The notes: generated by a model from the letters alone, not told the origin. A stretch of 64,000 nucleotides of DNA from DASUNP01 sp035249305 (GCA_035249305.1 DATFGQ010000056.1:62001-126000); one strand, 5' to 3'; shown: positions 54,165 to 63,356, numbered from the stretch's first letter. Program-made: numbers and translations.

Positions 54165-54518
54165 TGCTGAGTGCTGAGTGATTGCGCTGGAGGCGCAATG
54201 GAAATTATCTTTGGTGCAACCACCAATCTCAGTAATGGCCGCGTAGCGGCCCTATGATTTTATACAGGCATTTCAATGCCTGTATAAAAACGCACGATCA
54301 ATACCTCGTCGCATAGCGACGATTGATTCAGCCGTCGCTGACGCGACGTGAATTGGTTGCGCCTGTTACCGTGCGTTAAAACGCCGGGCTAACTTCATCG
54401 CGCCGCTACGCGGCGTCAATGACGAATGATTGATCCGCTACGCGGCGATCACTAGGGGCGGCGGCGCAACCCCCGGCTAATATCTTTTGTCCCTCCGGGA
54501 CTCTTCGAAACTATCTTA
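54165..54518. repeat. Hairpin cluster with leading heptamer repeats
   Basis: 354 bp without a gene. It opens with TGCTGAGTGCTGAG immediately after the kinase stop. Many short palindromes follow: TTTATACAGGCATT/AATGCCTGTATAAA near 54255-54289, GGCCGCGTAGCGGCC, CGTCGCATAGCGACG, CGTCGCTGACGCGACG and GCCGCTACGCGGC. It resembles the two other clusters in architecture but has different hairpin sequences and lacks the GGGCTATTGAAT motif. Confidence 0.75.
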
Positions 54519-57290
54519 TTAAGGTCGTGTGAATGCGAAGCCGGGCGTTAGCGCGCCATCCGGGTTCCTCACCTGTAACGTCACGCTCTGACCCTTAGGG
54601 AGTTTCTTGACGCCTTTCTTGGTTATGATGACCGTCGTCGGGTTGGCTACGTCATTATTCGTATTCGCCTGCTCGACTCCGTTGACCAGCAACGCCGCGC
54701 CATCCTTGAACCCCTGGCCGAAGACGTGAAGATGCTTCCCGCGCGCTACGGGCTGTGTAATCCTGAACACGGCCGGGCCTATCGGCACTCGCCAGACGCT
54801 CCGGCCGTGCGTGAACGCGAACAGATATGTGGAGCCCTCGCTAGTGGCCAGCGCGAGCGATTCGGTGACGACGTTGGCAAAGCCGTTGTTCTCCCTGGCC
54901 CAGCTCCCGCCGCCGTCTAAAGAGACAAAGACTCCGATGTCAGTGCCTACGAAGAGCCTGGAGGAATTCGTCGGGTCGACGATGATCGAATGGACTGGGA
55001 TGTCGGGTATCCTTGTTTCACCCGACCCGTCGCTCGGCGAAAAGCTCGCGCCGCCATCAGTGCTCCTCCACACGTGCGATCCGCCGAAAGTTGAATAGGT
55101 CGCATAGACGACTGACGCGTTGTTGGGGTCGAAGGCCACCCACGACACGAACCCATTTCTTGGAAGAGCGGAAGGCCAGTTGCTGGTCGAACGCGACTTG
55201 GCGCCTCTGTCGTTCCTGTGTATGAACCCGATGCTGGTCCCGGCTATCACACGATCAGGATTATTACCCGATACGGCCAGCGCGCTGACTGCGCCCCCGG
55301 CGGTTGCGGCGCTCGCTTGCGTCCAGCTCACGCCTCCGTTGTCGGTCCGCCACAACACGCTCCCGCCCGTCCAGAGCCTTTGAGGATTGCTCGGGTCCAT
55401 GATGAACGGGTTGATGAATAGGAAATTCGATGTCGGCTCGCTGATGCCGGTTATCACGGTAGTGTATGTGCGCCCGCCATCGACTGTCTTTCGGATCGAC
55501 AGGCGGGTGTTTTCAACGTACACGGTGTCGGTGGCCGTAGGGTCTATAGCCACATAGCCGCCATCGCCGCCGAACGCCTGTACCCAGCCGCCCGCGCCCG
55601 CCGAGTCCGACCCTCTTAACGTGCCGTTGTCTTGCGTGCCGCCGATGTAGGAGTTGCCGTTCGGGAAAGGCAGGCCATGATAAAACTGCGTCACGCCATA
55701 ATTATTATTAAGCGCCGTCCAGAGGACGCCCCCGTTATCGACTTCGCAAGCGGCGGCCCGCCCCCTCGCGGTCCGCGCGCGCGCGTCGGCCGTCCGATAG
55801 ACGCCGCCGTCGTTGCCGACAAACATGGTCTTGTTTGTCACGCCGTCATACTGCGGGTGGAATACGATCGTGTGCTGGTCGGCATGAACGTACTGAGGCT
55901 CGTCGGACTCGCCCCACCAGTATGACGCTATGCCCCAGTTCGCGCCCCCGTCGTCGCTGCGGAACAGGTCTACGCCGCCGACCCAGACGCGCTCGGGGTC
56001 GACGGGGTCTACGGCGATCGTGTTGTCATACCAGCCCTGGTTGAAAAAGAGGTTTGATGACCCGGCTTCGCATTCGCTCATCAGCGCAAAGACCGTGTTC
56101 GACAGCAGCGCCGTGTTGAGCTTTGTCGCGCTGTTGTTTCTCACGCGAGCCGTCCAGCTCCCTTCGACGCCGCTCGCAGTCGAGCGAAAGACGGCGTGCA
56201 ACCCGCGATCGTAAAGCCCTTGCTCTACGCTAGACGCCAGCGCGTAGACTACGTTTTGATTCGAAGGGGCGATCGCGAGCGCCGTGCGGCCGATCCCCGC
56301 CTCTCTGAGCACGGGGGTCCACGCGCCGCTGCCGCTTACAGGGTCGCCCGCGCTCGCGTTGAGATAGACTGTGGCCTGTGTGAAACTCCCGCACGAAGCG
56401 AAGAGGTAATCGGTCGCCAGATCTGTGCGGATAGCGAGGTCCAGGCAGCCCCCCTGGACTATGCCGCCCGACGCGCTTAGCGGCAGAAGGACTCTCGCCC
56501 AGGTCGCGCCCGCGTCGAGACTGCGCCAGAGGCCCGAACGCGTGCCGGCGTAAACGCGTCGAGGGTCGTTGGGGCTGACGACGATGTCGTTGACATAAAA
56601 AAAGTCTGCGCCGTTCGTAGCCTCCAGGAAAGTCCATGACCCGCCCGCGTCTGTCGTCTTGAATATGCCCGCGCCTCTGACCATGTCGCCGTTAAAGAAC
56701 CCCTCGCCCGTCCCCGCGTAGATCACGTTCGAATTGCCCGGCTCGAAGGCCATCGAGCAGACGGCGAGGCTCGGCAGCAGGTCGCCGACGGCCTGCCACG
56801 ACGCGCCCGCGTTGATAGTCTTCCAGACGCCGCCCGCGACTCCTGCGGCGTACATCACGGCGGCGTTAGTAGGATCGATAAGCAAAACGCGGGTGCGCCC
56901 GCCGACATTCGCGGGTCCCAGTTGCGTCCAGCCGTCGAGCGCCGCAAGCTCTACGGTCGAAAGCCCTGTCTCCGCTTTCGACGGGAGGCGCGAGTCCGCG
57001 GCTATCGAATAGCCGGGCATCATTTCAGCATGATCTATCGCCTTCAAGTACCTGTCCGCGCCGAGGGCGCTCTGCTGATCGGGCGACCGCTTGAAGCGAA
57101 AGAACTCTTCGGCTTCCGCGGGCTCGTCAAAGCGCTTGGTCTCTCGGTCGAACTTTTTCGCGGACTCCTTTATTCGAGCGAGCCTATCCGCTTTGTGACG
57201 GTTATCGCCGTTGCTGAAATTGAGCGAGATGACCGCTAGCAGAATGATTAGGAGCGAAAACGTGACGGGGCGAATTGAGCGGAATAACAT
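54519..57290 (-). CDS. Secreted BNR-repeat (sortilin/Vps10-like beta-propeller) protein
   Basis: 923 aa. The N-terminal signal anchor is at about 8-27. Repeated motifs such as WKTINAGASWQAVG, FKTTDAGGSWTFLE, WRSLDAGATWARVL and WRSTDGGASFSPSD are BNR/Asp-box repeats (S/A-x-D-x-G-x-x-W) of a multi-bladed beta-propeller. The last 95 residues look like an IPT/TIG or Ig-like domain with VTLQVRNPDGALTPGFAF. Related proteins act as secreted glycosidases or as adhesion and sorting proteins; no catalytic acid is identifiable here. It ends next to a hairpin cluster. Confidence 0.82.
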   Translation of the reverse strand: MLFRSIRPVTFSLLIILLAVISLNFSNGDNRHKADRLARIKESAKKFDRETKRFDEPAEAEEFFRFKRSPDQQSALGADRYLKAIDHAEMMPGYSIAADSRLPSKAETGLSTVELAALDGWTQLGPANVGGRTRVLLIDPTNAAVMYAAGVAGGVWKTINAGASWQAVGDLLPSLAVCSMAFEPGNSNVIYAGTGEGFFNGDMVRGAGIFKTTDAGGSWTFLEATNGADFFYVNDIVVSPNDPRRVYAGTRSGLWRSLDAGATWARVLLPLSASGGIVQGGCLDLAIRTDLATDYLFASCGSFTQATVYLNASAGDPVSGSGAWTPVLREAGIGRTALAIAPSNQNVVYALASSVEQGLYDRGLHAVFRSTASGVEGSWTARVRNNSATKLNTALLSNTVFALMSECEAGSSNLFFNQGWYDNTIAVDPVDPERVWVGGVDLFRSDDGGANWGIASYWWGESDEPQYVHADQHTIVFHPQYDGVTNKTMFVGNDGGVYRTADARARTARGRAAACEVDNGGVLWTALNNNYGVTQFYHGLPFPNGNSYIGGTQDNGTLRGSDSAGAGGWVQAFGGDGGYVAIDPTATDTVYVENTRLSIRKTVDGGRTYTTVITGISEPTSNFLFINPFIMDPSNPQRLWTGGSVLWRTDNGGVSWTQASAATAGGAVSALAVSGNNPDRVIAGTSIGFIHRNDRGAKSRSTSNWPSALPRNGFVSWVAFDPNNASVVYATYSTFGGSHVWRSTDGGASFSPSDGSGETRIPDIPVHSIIVDPTNSSRLFVGTDIGVFVSLDGGGSWARENNGFANVVTESLALATSEGSTYLFAFTHGRSVWRVPIGPAVFRITQPVARGKHLHVFGQGFKDGAALLVNGVEQANTNNDVANPTTVIITKKGVKKLPKGQSVTLQVRNPDGALTPGFAFTRP

Positions 57291-57329
57291 CTTTGTACAC
57301 CTTTGCTGAAAAGACTACTGAGATAACCC

Positions 57330-57426
57330 TGTAGGGGCAGCCCTTGTGGCTGCCCGGATCGTCCGAAGGACGATGACGTAATCGCGCTGACGCGCGATCC
57401 GGGCGGGGACAAGCCCCGCCCCTACA
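57330..57426. repeat. Dispersed ~96-bp palindromic element, copy 3
   Basis: Ends TGTAGGGGC and GCCCCTACA. The left arm is GCAGCCCTTGTGGCTGC and the right GCGGGGACAAGCCCCGC. Inner hairpins are ATCGTCCGAAGGACGAT and ATCGCGCTGACGCGCGAT, with GATGACGTAA between. It lies between the MBL hydrolase gene and the BNR gene. Confidence 0.85.
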
Positions 57427-57441
57427 GGTTATTGATTAATG

Positions 57442-58734
57442 CTATTGATTCGCGCCGAGCTTCCCTTTCGTAACCGTGATGAAGTAATCGAGCCAGCCGC
57501 GCTCGTTCGTGTTGCGACATCGATCGCGCAAAGTCTCAAGCGCCCGCAAACGCGCTTCCAGGGCTTTGCGGTTCGCGCCGTCGCTTGCGAGCGCGATGTC
57601 CGTCAGGTGAAGCGCCTCGACCGCGCGCCCAGCCTCCGCACGCTCCATCGCCAATCGCGCCACCGCCTCCGCCCCGCCCGCGAGCTTCACCACGTCGGCG
57701 TAGACCGCCGAAGCCGGCAGCTCGTACATCGTCGCGGGATTCAGGTCGAACCACCCGACGTAGCCTTCATAAATCCCGCGGATCGACCAGATCAGCTTGC
57801 CGTAGCTTTCGCCTACGTCCAGGCTCGCGGGGAGCTTAATCTCTTTCATCAACGTGAAGACATCTTTGCCCGCGTTCATGCCTTTGACCACTTCGTCGTG
57901 GACGTACTGTATCGCGTCGCGCGATCTCGTGAGACGGCGCGTGACTTCCGCGCTGCCGACTATGGGCTGCCCGTGGCTCGGCAAAACGACGTCGGGCTTC
58001 AAGGCTAACACTTTATTTAGCGAGCTGACGTAGTCGAGCGCCCAGCGCGGCTGCGTTCCCCGCAGCGTGTAGATGTTGGGGAACGATTCGTAATAATTAT
58101 CACCCGTAAACGCGGCCTTGTATTTAGGTATCCAGACCGTCAGGTGGTCGTAGGTTTCGCCCGGCGTGCTGAAGACTTCGAACTTCAAGCCGCCGAGCGT
58201 GAATTCGTACTTGTCGTCGAACAGTATCGTAGGCTCGATCCTGGCTCCGTAATTGCCGGCCCACTCTCTGGCGGCCGGGACGGGCAGCTTGAATTGCGCG
58301 GCGTTGCGACGGCCGTAAAACCCCGCCAGCCGCGTCTGGTAGTGCATGAACTCCGCGAAATTCTTCTGCGCGATGATCTCGGTCCCCTTCTCTTTCCACG
58401 CGGGTATGCCGCCCGTGTGGTCGCCGTGCCCGTGCGTGAGGATTATGTACTTGATCGGCCCTTTGGCTTCCGGCCCGAGCAACTCTTTGTGCTTGCGCGC
58501 GTGCAGTACGATGGAAGTGTCTATGATGACGTTGCCTTCAGGCGTCTTTACAAGAAAGGTGTTGCCGAACCCTTCGACCATGCTGATGGCTTCGTTTATG
58601 TTAATGACTTTATCGCCGACCCTGAGCAGGTCCGCGGGGTTGTCGGCCATCGGCTGCTGGCAGCCGAACAGATCGGCAGCCTGCGCGAGCATGAGAATCA
58701 TGGCCGTAATCAACGCCCGAATCGACGATCGCAT
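57442..58734 (-). CDS. MBL-fold hydrolase, alkyl-sulfatase-like
   Basis: 430 aa from the ATG at 58734 (AGGGGGA upstream; the longer frame to 58815 overlaps coxG). Signal-like N terminus, RALITAMILMLAQA. The metallo-beta-lactamase zinc motif HxHxDH is at 101-106 (THGHGDHTGG), with a later His in PSHGQP. The C-terminal helical part contains IYEGYVGWFDLNPATMY and NERGWLDYF, features of the dimerisation domain of alkyl-sulfatase (SdsA1/BDS1) enzymes. The separate SCP2-like domain of those enzymes is not present. The substrate is inferred only by family. It follows coxG by 41 bases. Confidence 0.85.
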   Translation of the reverse strand: MRSSIRALITAMILMLAQAADLFGCQQPMADNPADLLRVGDKVININEAISMVEGFGNTFLVKTPEGNVIIDTSIVLHARKHKELLGPEAKGPIKYIILTHGHGDHTGGIPAWKEKGTEIIAQKNFAEFMHYQTRLAGFYGRRNAAQFKLPVPAAREWAGNYGARIEPTILFDDKYEFTLGGLKFEVFSTPGETYDHLTVWIPKYKAAFTGDNYYESFPNIYTLRGTQPRWALDYVSSLNKVLALKPDVVLPSHGQPIVGSAEVTRRLTRSRDAIQYVHDEVVKGMNAGKDVFTLMKEIKLPASLDVGESYGKLIWSIRGIYEGYVGWFDLNPATMYELPASAVYADVVKLAGGAEAVARLAMERAEAGRAVEALHLTDIALASDGANRKALEARLRALETLRDRCRNTNERGWLDYFITVTKGKLGANQ

Positions 58735-58775
58735 AGACAGATTCCCCCTTCTGCGATTGGTCCGAGATTGGCGGG

Positions 58776-59300
58776 TTATCTTCTGAACCTTCTGTGGAGC
58801 CACCCTGAGAGCCATCTCAGGGCTGTTCGAAAAAAGCCGTGCTTCGGAGGCGGCTCGTGCGCTTCGGTCTTCGCCTCCGCTTCGATCGCGGTGAAGAATT
58901 GCGAAGCCATCATCTTTGCGGCGCCCTGTATCATCCGCTGGCCTACGCCTGCGATCGTGCCGCCCACCTGCACGTCGCCTTTGTAAGAGACCACGGTCGA
59001 GCCGTCGCGCTCTTCGAGGTCGAGCTCGCCCGATCCCTTCAAGAAACCGGGCTGCCCTTTGCCTTCGATCACCATGCGGAAGTGCTCGGGCGGTCGCGCG
59101 TCTTCGAGCCTGACGTTACCTGTAAAGACCCCCTTGATCGATCCCACGCCCGCGCGCATCGTTACCGAAAAACTGTTCTCGGCGGTCTGTTCGAGCCGCT
59201 CGCATCCGGGTATCGAGCGCTGCAACACCGCCGGGTCGGTCAACGCTTTGAATACGCGGTCGCGTGAGGCGCGCAATTCGTGTGTGCCTTCTATTTTCAT
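58776..59300 (-). CDS. coxG: CoxG-like SRPBCC protein
   Basis: 174 aa. It has the START/SRPBCC fold of CO-dehydrogenase subunit G: KIEGTHELRASRDRVFKALTDPAVLQRSIPGC (partly quoted), GSIKGVFTGNVRL, KGSGELDLEE and GGTIAGVGQRMIQGAAKM (partly quoted). A short Pro/Arg-rich tail follows. Such proteins are linked to membrane association or hydrophobic ligand binding of molybdenum hydroxylases. The ATG lies directly at the end of a 31-bp inverted repeat, and no Shine-Dalgarno is visible. Confidence 0.92.
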   Translation of the reverse strand: MKIEGTHELRASRDRVFKALTDPAVLQRSIPGCERLEQTAENSFSVTMRAGVGSIKGVFTGNVRLEDARPPEHFRMVIEGKGQPGFLKGSGELDLEERDGSTVVSYKGDVQVGGTIAGVGQRMIQGAAKMMASQFFTAIEAEAKTEAHEPPPKHGFFRTALRWLSGWLHRRFRR

Positions 59301-59372
59301 AGTGCTGAGTGCTGAGTCCTGAGTGCTGAGTACCGATTTTCACTCAGCACTCAGGACTCAGCACTCAGCACT
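59301..59372. repeat. 31-bp perfect inverted repeat of AGTGCTG/AGTCCTG heptamers
   Basis: The left arm 59301-59331 and right arm 59342-59372 are exact complements, with a loop of about 10 bases (ACCGATTTTC). Each arm is tandem 7-bp units. It spans coxM stop to coxG ATG, with the ATG immediately adjacent. Confidence 0.93.
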
Positions 59373-59380
59373 ATTTTGCT

Positions 59381-60238
59381 CTACCCGACCGGGTTTCTTA
59401 ATGCACGGCCGGCGTAGACCTCGGCCAGGTGCTTCCGATACTCCGTGGAGGCGAACAGATCGCCGTTTATCGAAGCGCCGTCGGTGATGACCGATGCGGC
59501 CCCGTCTATGGCTTGATCGTCGAGCGATTTCCCTATGAGCGCCTGCTCCGACGCGGTCGCGCGGTAGGCTTTCGACGCGACTCCGGTCACGCCGATCCCC
59601 GCGGCGCGGCAGACGCCGCCCTGGTCGCGCGTGATGTTGACGGCCACGCCTACGACGGCAAAGCCCGAAGCCGGCTGCGCCATCTTCGCGTAGGCCTGGA
59701 GGCTCCCCGAGGCCGGGACCGGGACGCGAATCTCGCGCAGTATCTCCCCCGGTTCAAGAGCGGTCGTCATCAAGTCTACGAAAAAGTCGTCGGCTTTTAT
59801 GACGCGGTCGCCGTTTGCGCCTACGGCCACCATCTCAGCATTGAGCGCGATAATCGCGGCCGGCAGGTCCGCGGCCGGGTCAGAGTGCGCGAGGCTCCCG
59901 CCGATGGTGCCTTTGTTGCGGACCTGAACGTCGCCGATCTGCGATGCGGTCTCCGGCAGCAGAGGGCAGATTTCGCGCAGGCGCTCGGACGACTCGATCT
60001 CGTAATAGGTGGTCATAGCGCCTATGCGGATCTGATCGCCCTCCTCGCGTATGTAAGAAAGGTCTCTGATGCGCCCGAGGTCGATGAGCACCTGCGGCAT
60101 CGCGAGCCGCAGCTTCATAGCCGGTATGAGGCTGTGACCGCCCGCCAGAATCTTCGCTTCGTCCGCGTGCTCGCCCAGGAGCCGCACGGCCTCGTCGAGA
60201 GTTTGAGGAGCGAGGTAATCAAATTGTGCTGGGATCAT
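59381..60238 (-). CDS. coxM: FAD-binding subunit of a CO-dehydrogenase-type Mo hydroxylase
   Basis: 285 aa, CoxM/CutM type. FAD signatures: AGGHSLIPAMKLRLA near 32 and TIGGSLAHSDPAADLPAA near 110. It would carry electrons from the Fe-S subunit to acceptors. AAGGAG lies 9 bases before the ATG. It follows coxL by 47 bases in the order S-L-M-G. Confidence 0.93.
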   Translation of the reverse strand: MIPAQFDYLAPQTLDEAVRLLGEHADEAKILAGGHSLIPAMKLRLAMPQVLIDLGRIRDLSYIREEGDQIRIGAMTTYYEIESSERLREICPLLPETASQIGDVQVRNKGTIGGSLAHSDPAADLPAAIIALNAEMVAVGANGDRVIKADDFFVDLMTTALEPGEILREIRVPVPASGSLQAYAKMAQPASGFAVVGVAVNITRDQGGVCRAAGIGVTGVASKAYRATASEQALIGKSLDDQAIDGAASVITDGASINGDLFASTEYRKHLAEVYAGRALRNPVG

Positions 60239-60285
60239 TTATTAAGCTCCTTCGCCGAAATTCCTACGAGAAAAATCTCTCGCAA

Positions 60286-62688
60286 TCAGCCTTGCTGGTT
60301 AACAATCCGCCAGATCGATTCCGGCCTCAAGGGCATGTCCATGTGGCGTATGCCGAACGGCGCGAGCGCGTCGACTACCGCGTTGACTATCGCGGGCGTG
60401 GCCCCGATCGTCCCCGCCTCGCCCACGCCTTTCACGCCGAGCGGGTTGACGGGCGAAGGCGTCTCCGTGCGCTCAAGCTCGAACCACGGGATCATAGCCG
60501 CTTTCGGCACCGCGTAGTCCATCAGCGTACCCGTCACAAGCTGCCCCTGCTCGTCGTAGACGACCTCTTCATACAACGCCTGGCCTATCGATTGAACTAT
60601 GCCGCCGTGCACCTGCCCGTCGACCATCATCGGGTTGATCACCTTGCCGCAATCGTCTACGGCGACGTAGCGGAGGAACTTCACATTGCCTGTGTCGCGG
60701 TCTATCTCGACGACGGCGATGTGAGTGCCGAAGGGGAAGGTGAAATTCGTAGGCTCGAAGAAGTGAGTGGCCGAAAGCCCCGGCTCCATCCCCGGCGGGA
60801 TGTCGCGGGCGATGTGAGCCGCTAGCGCGACATCTTGAATAGAAACCTGCTTATCGCTCGTGTCGGGCTCGGGCAACGCGCCGGCGGGAGCCCGCCCCGC
60901 CGGAACCACGGGCTCGGGCACGCCGTCGGCCGCAGCGGCTCGCGCCGCCGCTTTCGAGTATCTTCCTTCCTTAAAGACGACGGCCGACTTCTCGGATTTG
61001 AGCAAGTGCGCCGCAATCTCGGACGCCTTCTCCTTCAGCTTTTCTATGGCCATAAAGACAGCCGTGCCACCCACCGCGGTCGCGCGGCTGCCAAAGGTGC
61101 CTATGCCGTACTGGACTATCGCCGTGTCGCCGTGAATTACGGTCACGTCGTTTAAGTCTACGCCGAGCTCGTCGGCGGCGATCTGCGCGAACGAAGTCTC
61201 CTGGCCCTGCCCGTGCGGCGACGCGCCTGTAAGAATCGTCACCTTGCCCGTAGGCTCTATCCTGACCGTGGCCGACTCCCAACCGCCCGCGGGCATCGCC
61301 TGAGACGGGCCGAGCGCGCAGATCTCGACGTAAGTCGACACGCCTACGCCGATCAACCTCCCCTGCTCGCGCGCCCTCTTCTGCTCTTCGCGCAGCGTGT
61401 GATAGTCGCTCATCTCCAGCGCCTTGTCGAGCGCGGCGTTGTAGTTCCCGCTGTCATAAAAGAGCCCTGTGGCGGTCTTGAACGGGAACTCTTCGGGCGA
61501 AGGGAAGTTCTTGCGCCGTACGTCGACAACGTCCATTCCGAGCTCGGCCGCTACAAGGTCGAGCGCGCGCTCGACGACATATGTCGCTTCGGGGCGGCCC
61601 GCGCCGCGGTAAGCGTCGGTCGCCATCTTGGTAGTAAATACTCCCGTAACATTTATCTGTATCGCGGGTATCTTGTAGCTGCCCGACAGCATCAACCCAG
61701 TCAGCGTCGGTATCGCGGGCGTGAGCAGTTGATGATAAGCGCCGAGGTCCGCGAAGACGTTGTAGCGAAGCCCCGTCAGCGTGCCGTCGTTCTTGCACCC
61801 GATCTCGATGTAGCCGACCTGCCCGCGCCCGTGAATGGTCGCCTGAATATTCTCGCGCCGCGTCTCGATCCATTTGACGGGCTTGGCAAGCTGCATCGAG
61901 ATCCACCCGAGCAGCGCCTCTTCAGCGTAGACGTTGAGCTTCGACCCGAACCCGCCGCCGACCTCGGGCGTGATCACGCGAAGCTTGTTTTCGGCAATCC
62001 CGATCATTATGGCGAGCTGCGTTCGCAACAGGTGGGGGATCTGCGTGGAAGACCATATCGTCAGCTCCTGCTCGCCGGGCAGGTAGCGGGCCAACACGCC
62101 GCGCGGCTCCATCGCAATCGGGGCGAGCCGTTGATGCACGAGCCGCTGTTTAATAACATGATCGCCCGAAGCGAGCGCCGCTTCGATGTCGCCTTCGCCC
62201 GCCGTCAGCTTGTAGGCGATGTTGTCGCCGTACTCTTCGTAAACGAGCGGCCCGCCTTTGGCCGCTTCCTCGACATCGACTACGGCCGGCAGCTCTTCGT
62301 AATCGACCATAATCAGGTCGACGGCGTCGCGAGCGGCGTAACGGTCGGTAGCGACGACTACGGCGATGGGCTGACCTACGAAGACGACATGATCTGAAGC
62401 GAGGACCCGGTAATCAGGCACCTTCAGACCGGGCAGCGCGCTCGCGCAAGGCACGGGGCCGATCTTCTGCGCGACTTCTTTGCCGGTGTAGACGGCGACG
62501 ACGCCCGGCGCGGCGGCTGCTTCGCTCGTGTCGATGCTCGTTATGCGCGCGTGAGCATACATAGAGCGCAGGAACGCGACGTAAAGCGTGTCCGGCAGCT
62601 TGATGTCATCGACGTAATGGCCGAGCCCCTGAATCAATCGCGGGTCTTCGGTCCGCTTGACTCTCTGTCCAACGTACTTGTTTGCCAT
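60286..62688 (-). CDS. coxL: Mo-binding large subunit, form II CoxL-like
   Basis: 800 aa, xanthine-oxidase family. GGGFGSK at 244-250 and MPAGGWESATVR near 475 contact the molybdopterin cytosine cofactor. The active-site loop reads AYRGAGR at 359-365, which is the form II (putative CODH) signature, not the AYXCSFR of true form I CO dehydrogenase. The catalytic Glu is in GVGEAGTIG near the end. An Ala/Pro-rich insert of about 45 residues lies near 595-640. CO or another aldehyde or heterocycle may be the substrate; form II activity on CO is unproven in many organisms. Confidence 0.95.
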   Translation of the reverse strand: MANKYVGQRVKRTEDPRLIQGLGHYVDDIKLPDTLYVAFLRSMYAHARITSIDTSEAAAAPGVVAVYTGKEVAQKIGPVPCASALPGLKVPDYRVLASDHVVFVGQPIAVVVATDRYAARDAVDLIMVDYEELPAVVDVEEAAKGGPLVYEEYGDNIAYKLTAGEGDIEAALASGDHVIKQRLVHQRLAPIAMEPRGVLARYLPGEQELTIWSSTQIPHLLRTQLAIMIGIAENKLRVITPEVGGGFGSKLNVYAEEALLGWISMQLAKPVKWIETRRENIQATIHGRGQVGYIEIGCKNDGTLTGLRYNVFADLGAYHQLLTPAIPTLTGLMLSGSYKIPAIQINVTGVFTTKMATDAYRGAGRPEATYVVERALDLVAAELGMDVVDVRRKNFPSPEEFPFKTATGLFYDSGNYNAALDKALEMSDYHTLREEQKRAREQGRLIGVGVSTYVEICALGPSQAMPAGGWESATVRIEPTGKVTILTGASPHGQGQETSFAQIAADELGVDLNDVTVIHGDTAIVQYGIGTFGSRATAVGGTAVFMAIEKLKEKASEIAAHLLKSEKSAVVFKEGRYSKAAARAAAADGVPEPVVPAGRAPAGALPEPDTSDKQVSIQDVALAAHIARDIPPGMEPGLSATHFFEPTNFTFPFGTHIAVVEIDRDTGNVKFLRYVAVDDCGKVINPMMVDGQVHGGIVQSIGQALYEEVVYDEQGQLVTGTLMDYAVPKAAMIPWFELERTETPSPVNPLGVKGVGEAGTIGATPAIVNAVVDALAPFGIRHMDMPLRPESIWRIVNQQG

Positions 62689-62697
62689 AAAGCCCCT

Positions 62698-62773
62698 CTG
62701 AGTGCTGAGTGCTGAGTCCTGAGTCCTGAGTTATTGTCTTTCACTCAGGACTCAGGACTCAGCACTCAGGACT
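62698..62773. repeat. 31-bp inverted repeat of heptamers between coxS and coxL
   Basis: Left arm 62701-62731 and right arm about 62743-62773 match with one mismatch; 7-bp units AGTGCTG and AGTCCTG. The repeat lies 5 bases after the coxS stop. coxL keeps a GAGGGG-type Shine-Dalgarno between the repeat and its ATG. Confidence 0.92.
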
Positions 62774-62778
62774 TTTCT

Positions 62779-63267
62779 TTAATCTCCCGTGGCCGCTCGG
62801 CCCTTCATCTGGCGGGCGGCGAACTGGACCGCTTCGACTATGTGCTGGTAGCCCGTGCAGCGGCACAGGTTCCCTTCGAGCCCGTGACGTATCTCTTCTT
62901 CGGACGGGTCCGGGTTGCGGTCCAACACCTGAGCCGCGGCAATTATCATGCCGGGCGTGCAGTAGCCGCACTGTAACCCGTGCTGCTCCCAGAACCCCTG
63001 CTGCACCGGATGAAGCTCGCCGTTTACGGCCAGCCCCTCGATGGTCTTCACCTCCGCGCCATCGACCTGCACGGCGAACATCGTGCACGACTTCACGGAC
63101 TTTCCGTCGACCATCACAGTGCAGGCCCCGCAGATGGAGGTCTCGCAGCCGACGTGCGTCCCCGTAAGACTCAGCACGTCTCTCAGGTAATGGACCAGCA
63201 GCAGCCGAGGCTCTACCTCGTGCTTGTGCGCTGTGCCGTTGACTGTAATATTGATAGCCTTCTTCAT
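62779..63267 (-). CDS. coxS: 2Fe-2S subunit of a CO-dehydrogenase-type Mo hydroxylase
   Basis: 162 aa from the ATG at 63267, with GAGGTGG upstream; the GTG at 63276 overlaps that site. Two 2Fe-2S clusters are present: the plant-type one (GCETSICGACTVMVDG) and the helical one (CGYCTPGMIIAAA and NLCRCTGYQHIV). It begins the operon coxS-coxL-coxM-coxG. The order S-L-M differs from the M-S-L order of form I operons and agrees with form II. Confidence 0.95.
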   Translation of the reverse strand: MKKAINITVNGTAHKHEVEPRLLLVHYLRDVLSLTGTHVGCETSICGACTVMVDGKSVKSCTMFAVQVDGAEVKTIEGLAVNGELHPVQQGFWEQHGLQCGYCTPGMIIAAAQVLDRNPDPSEEEIRHGLEGNLCRCTGYQHIVEAVQFAARQMKGRAATGD

Positions 63268-63356
63268 CGAAGCCACCTCGCTTGTTTGAATGAACGTTTA
63301 GGTAAATGAGCGTGAGAATTCTGCGGGCCGCATAGTAGCACTTGGTAGACCAAGAT

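Noticed and set aside
61213..62397. Long plus-strand reading frame across coxL
   Set aside because: Antisense to coxL with all its signatures; composition typical of a shadow.
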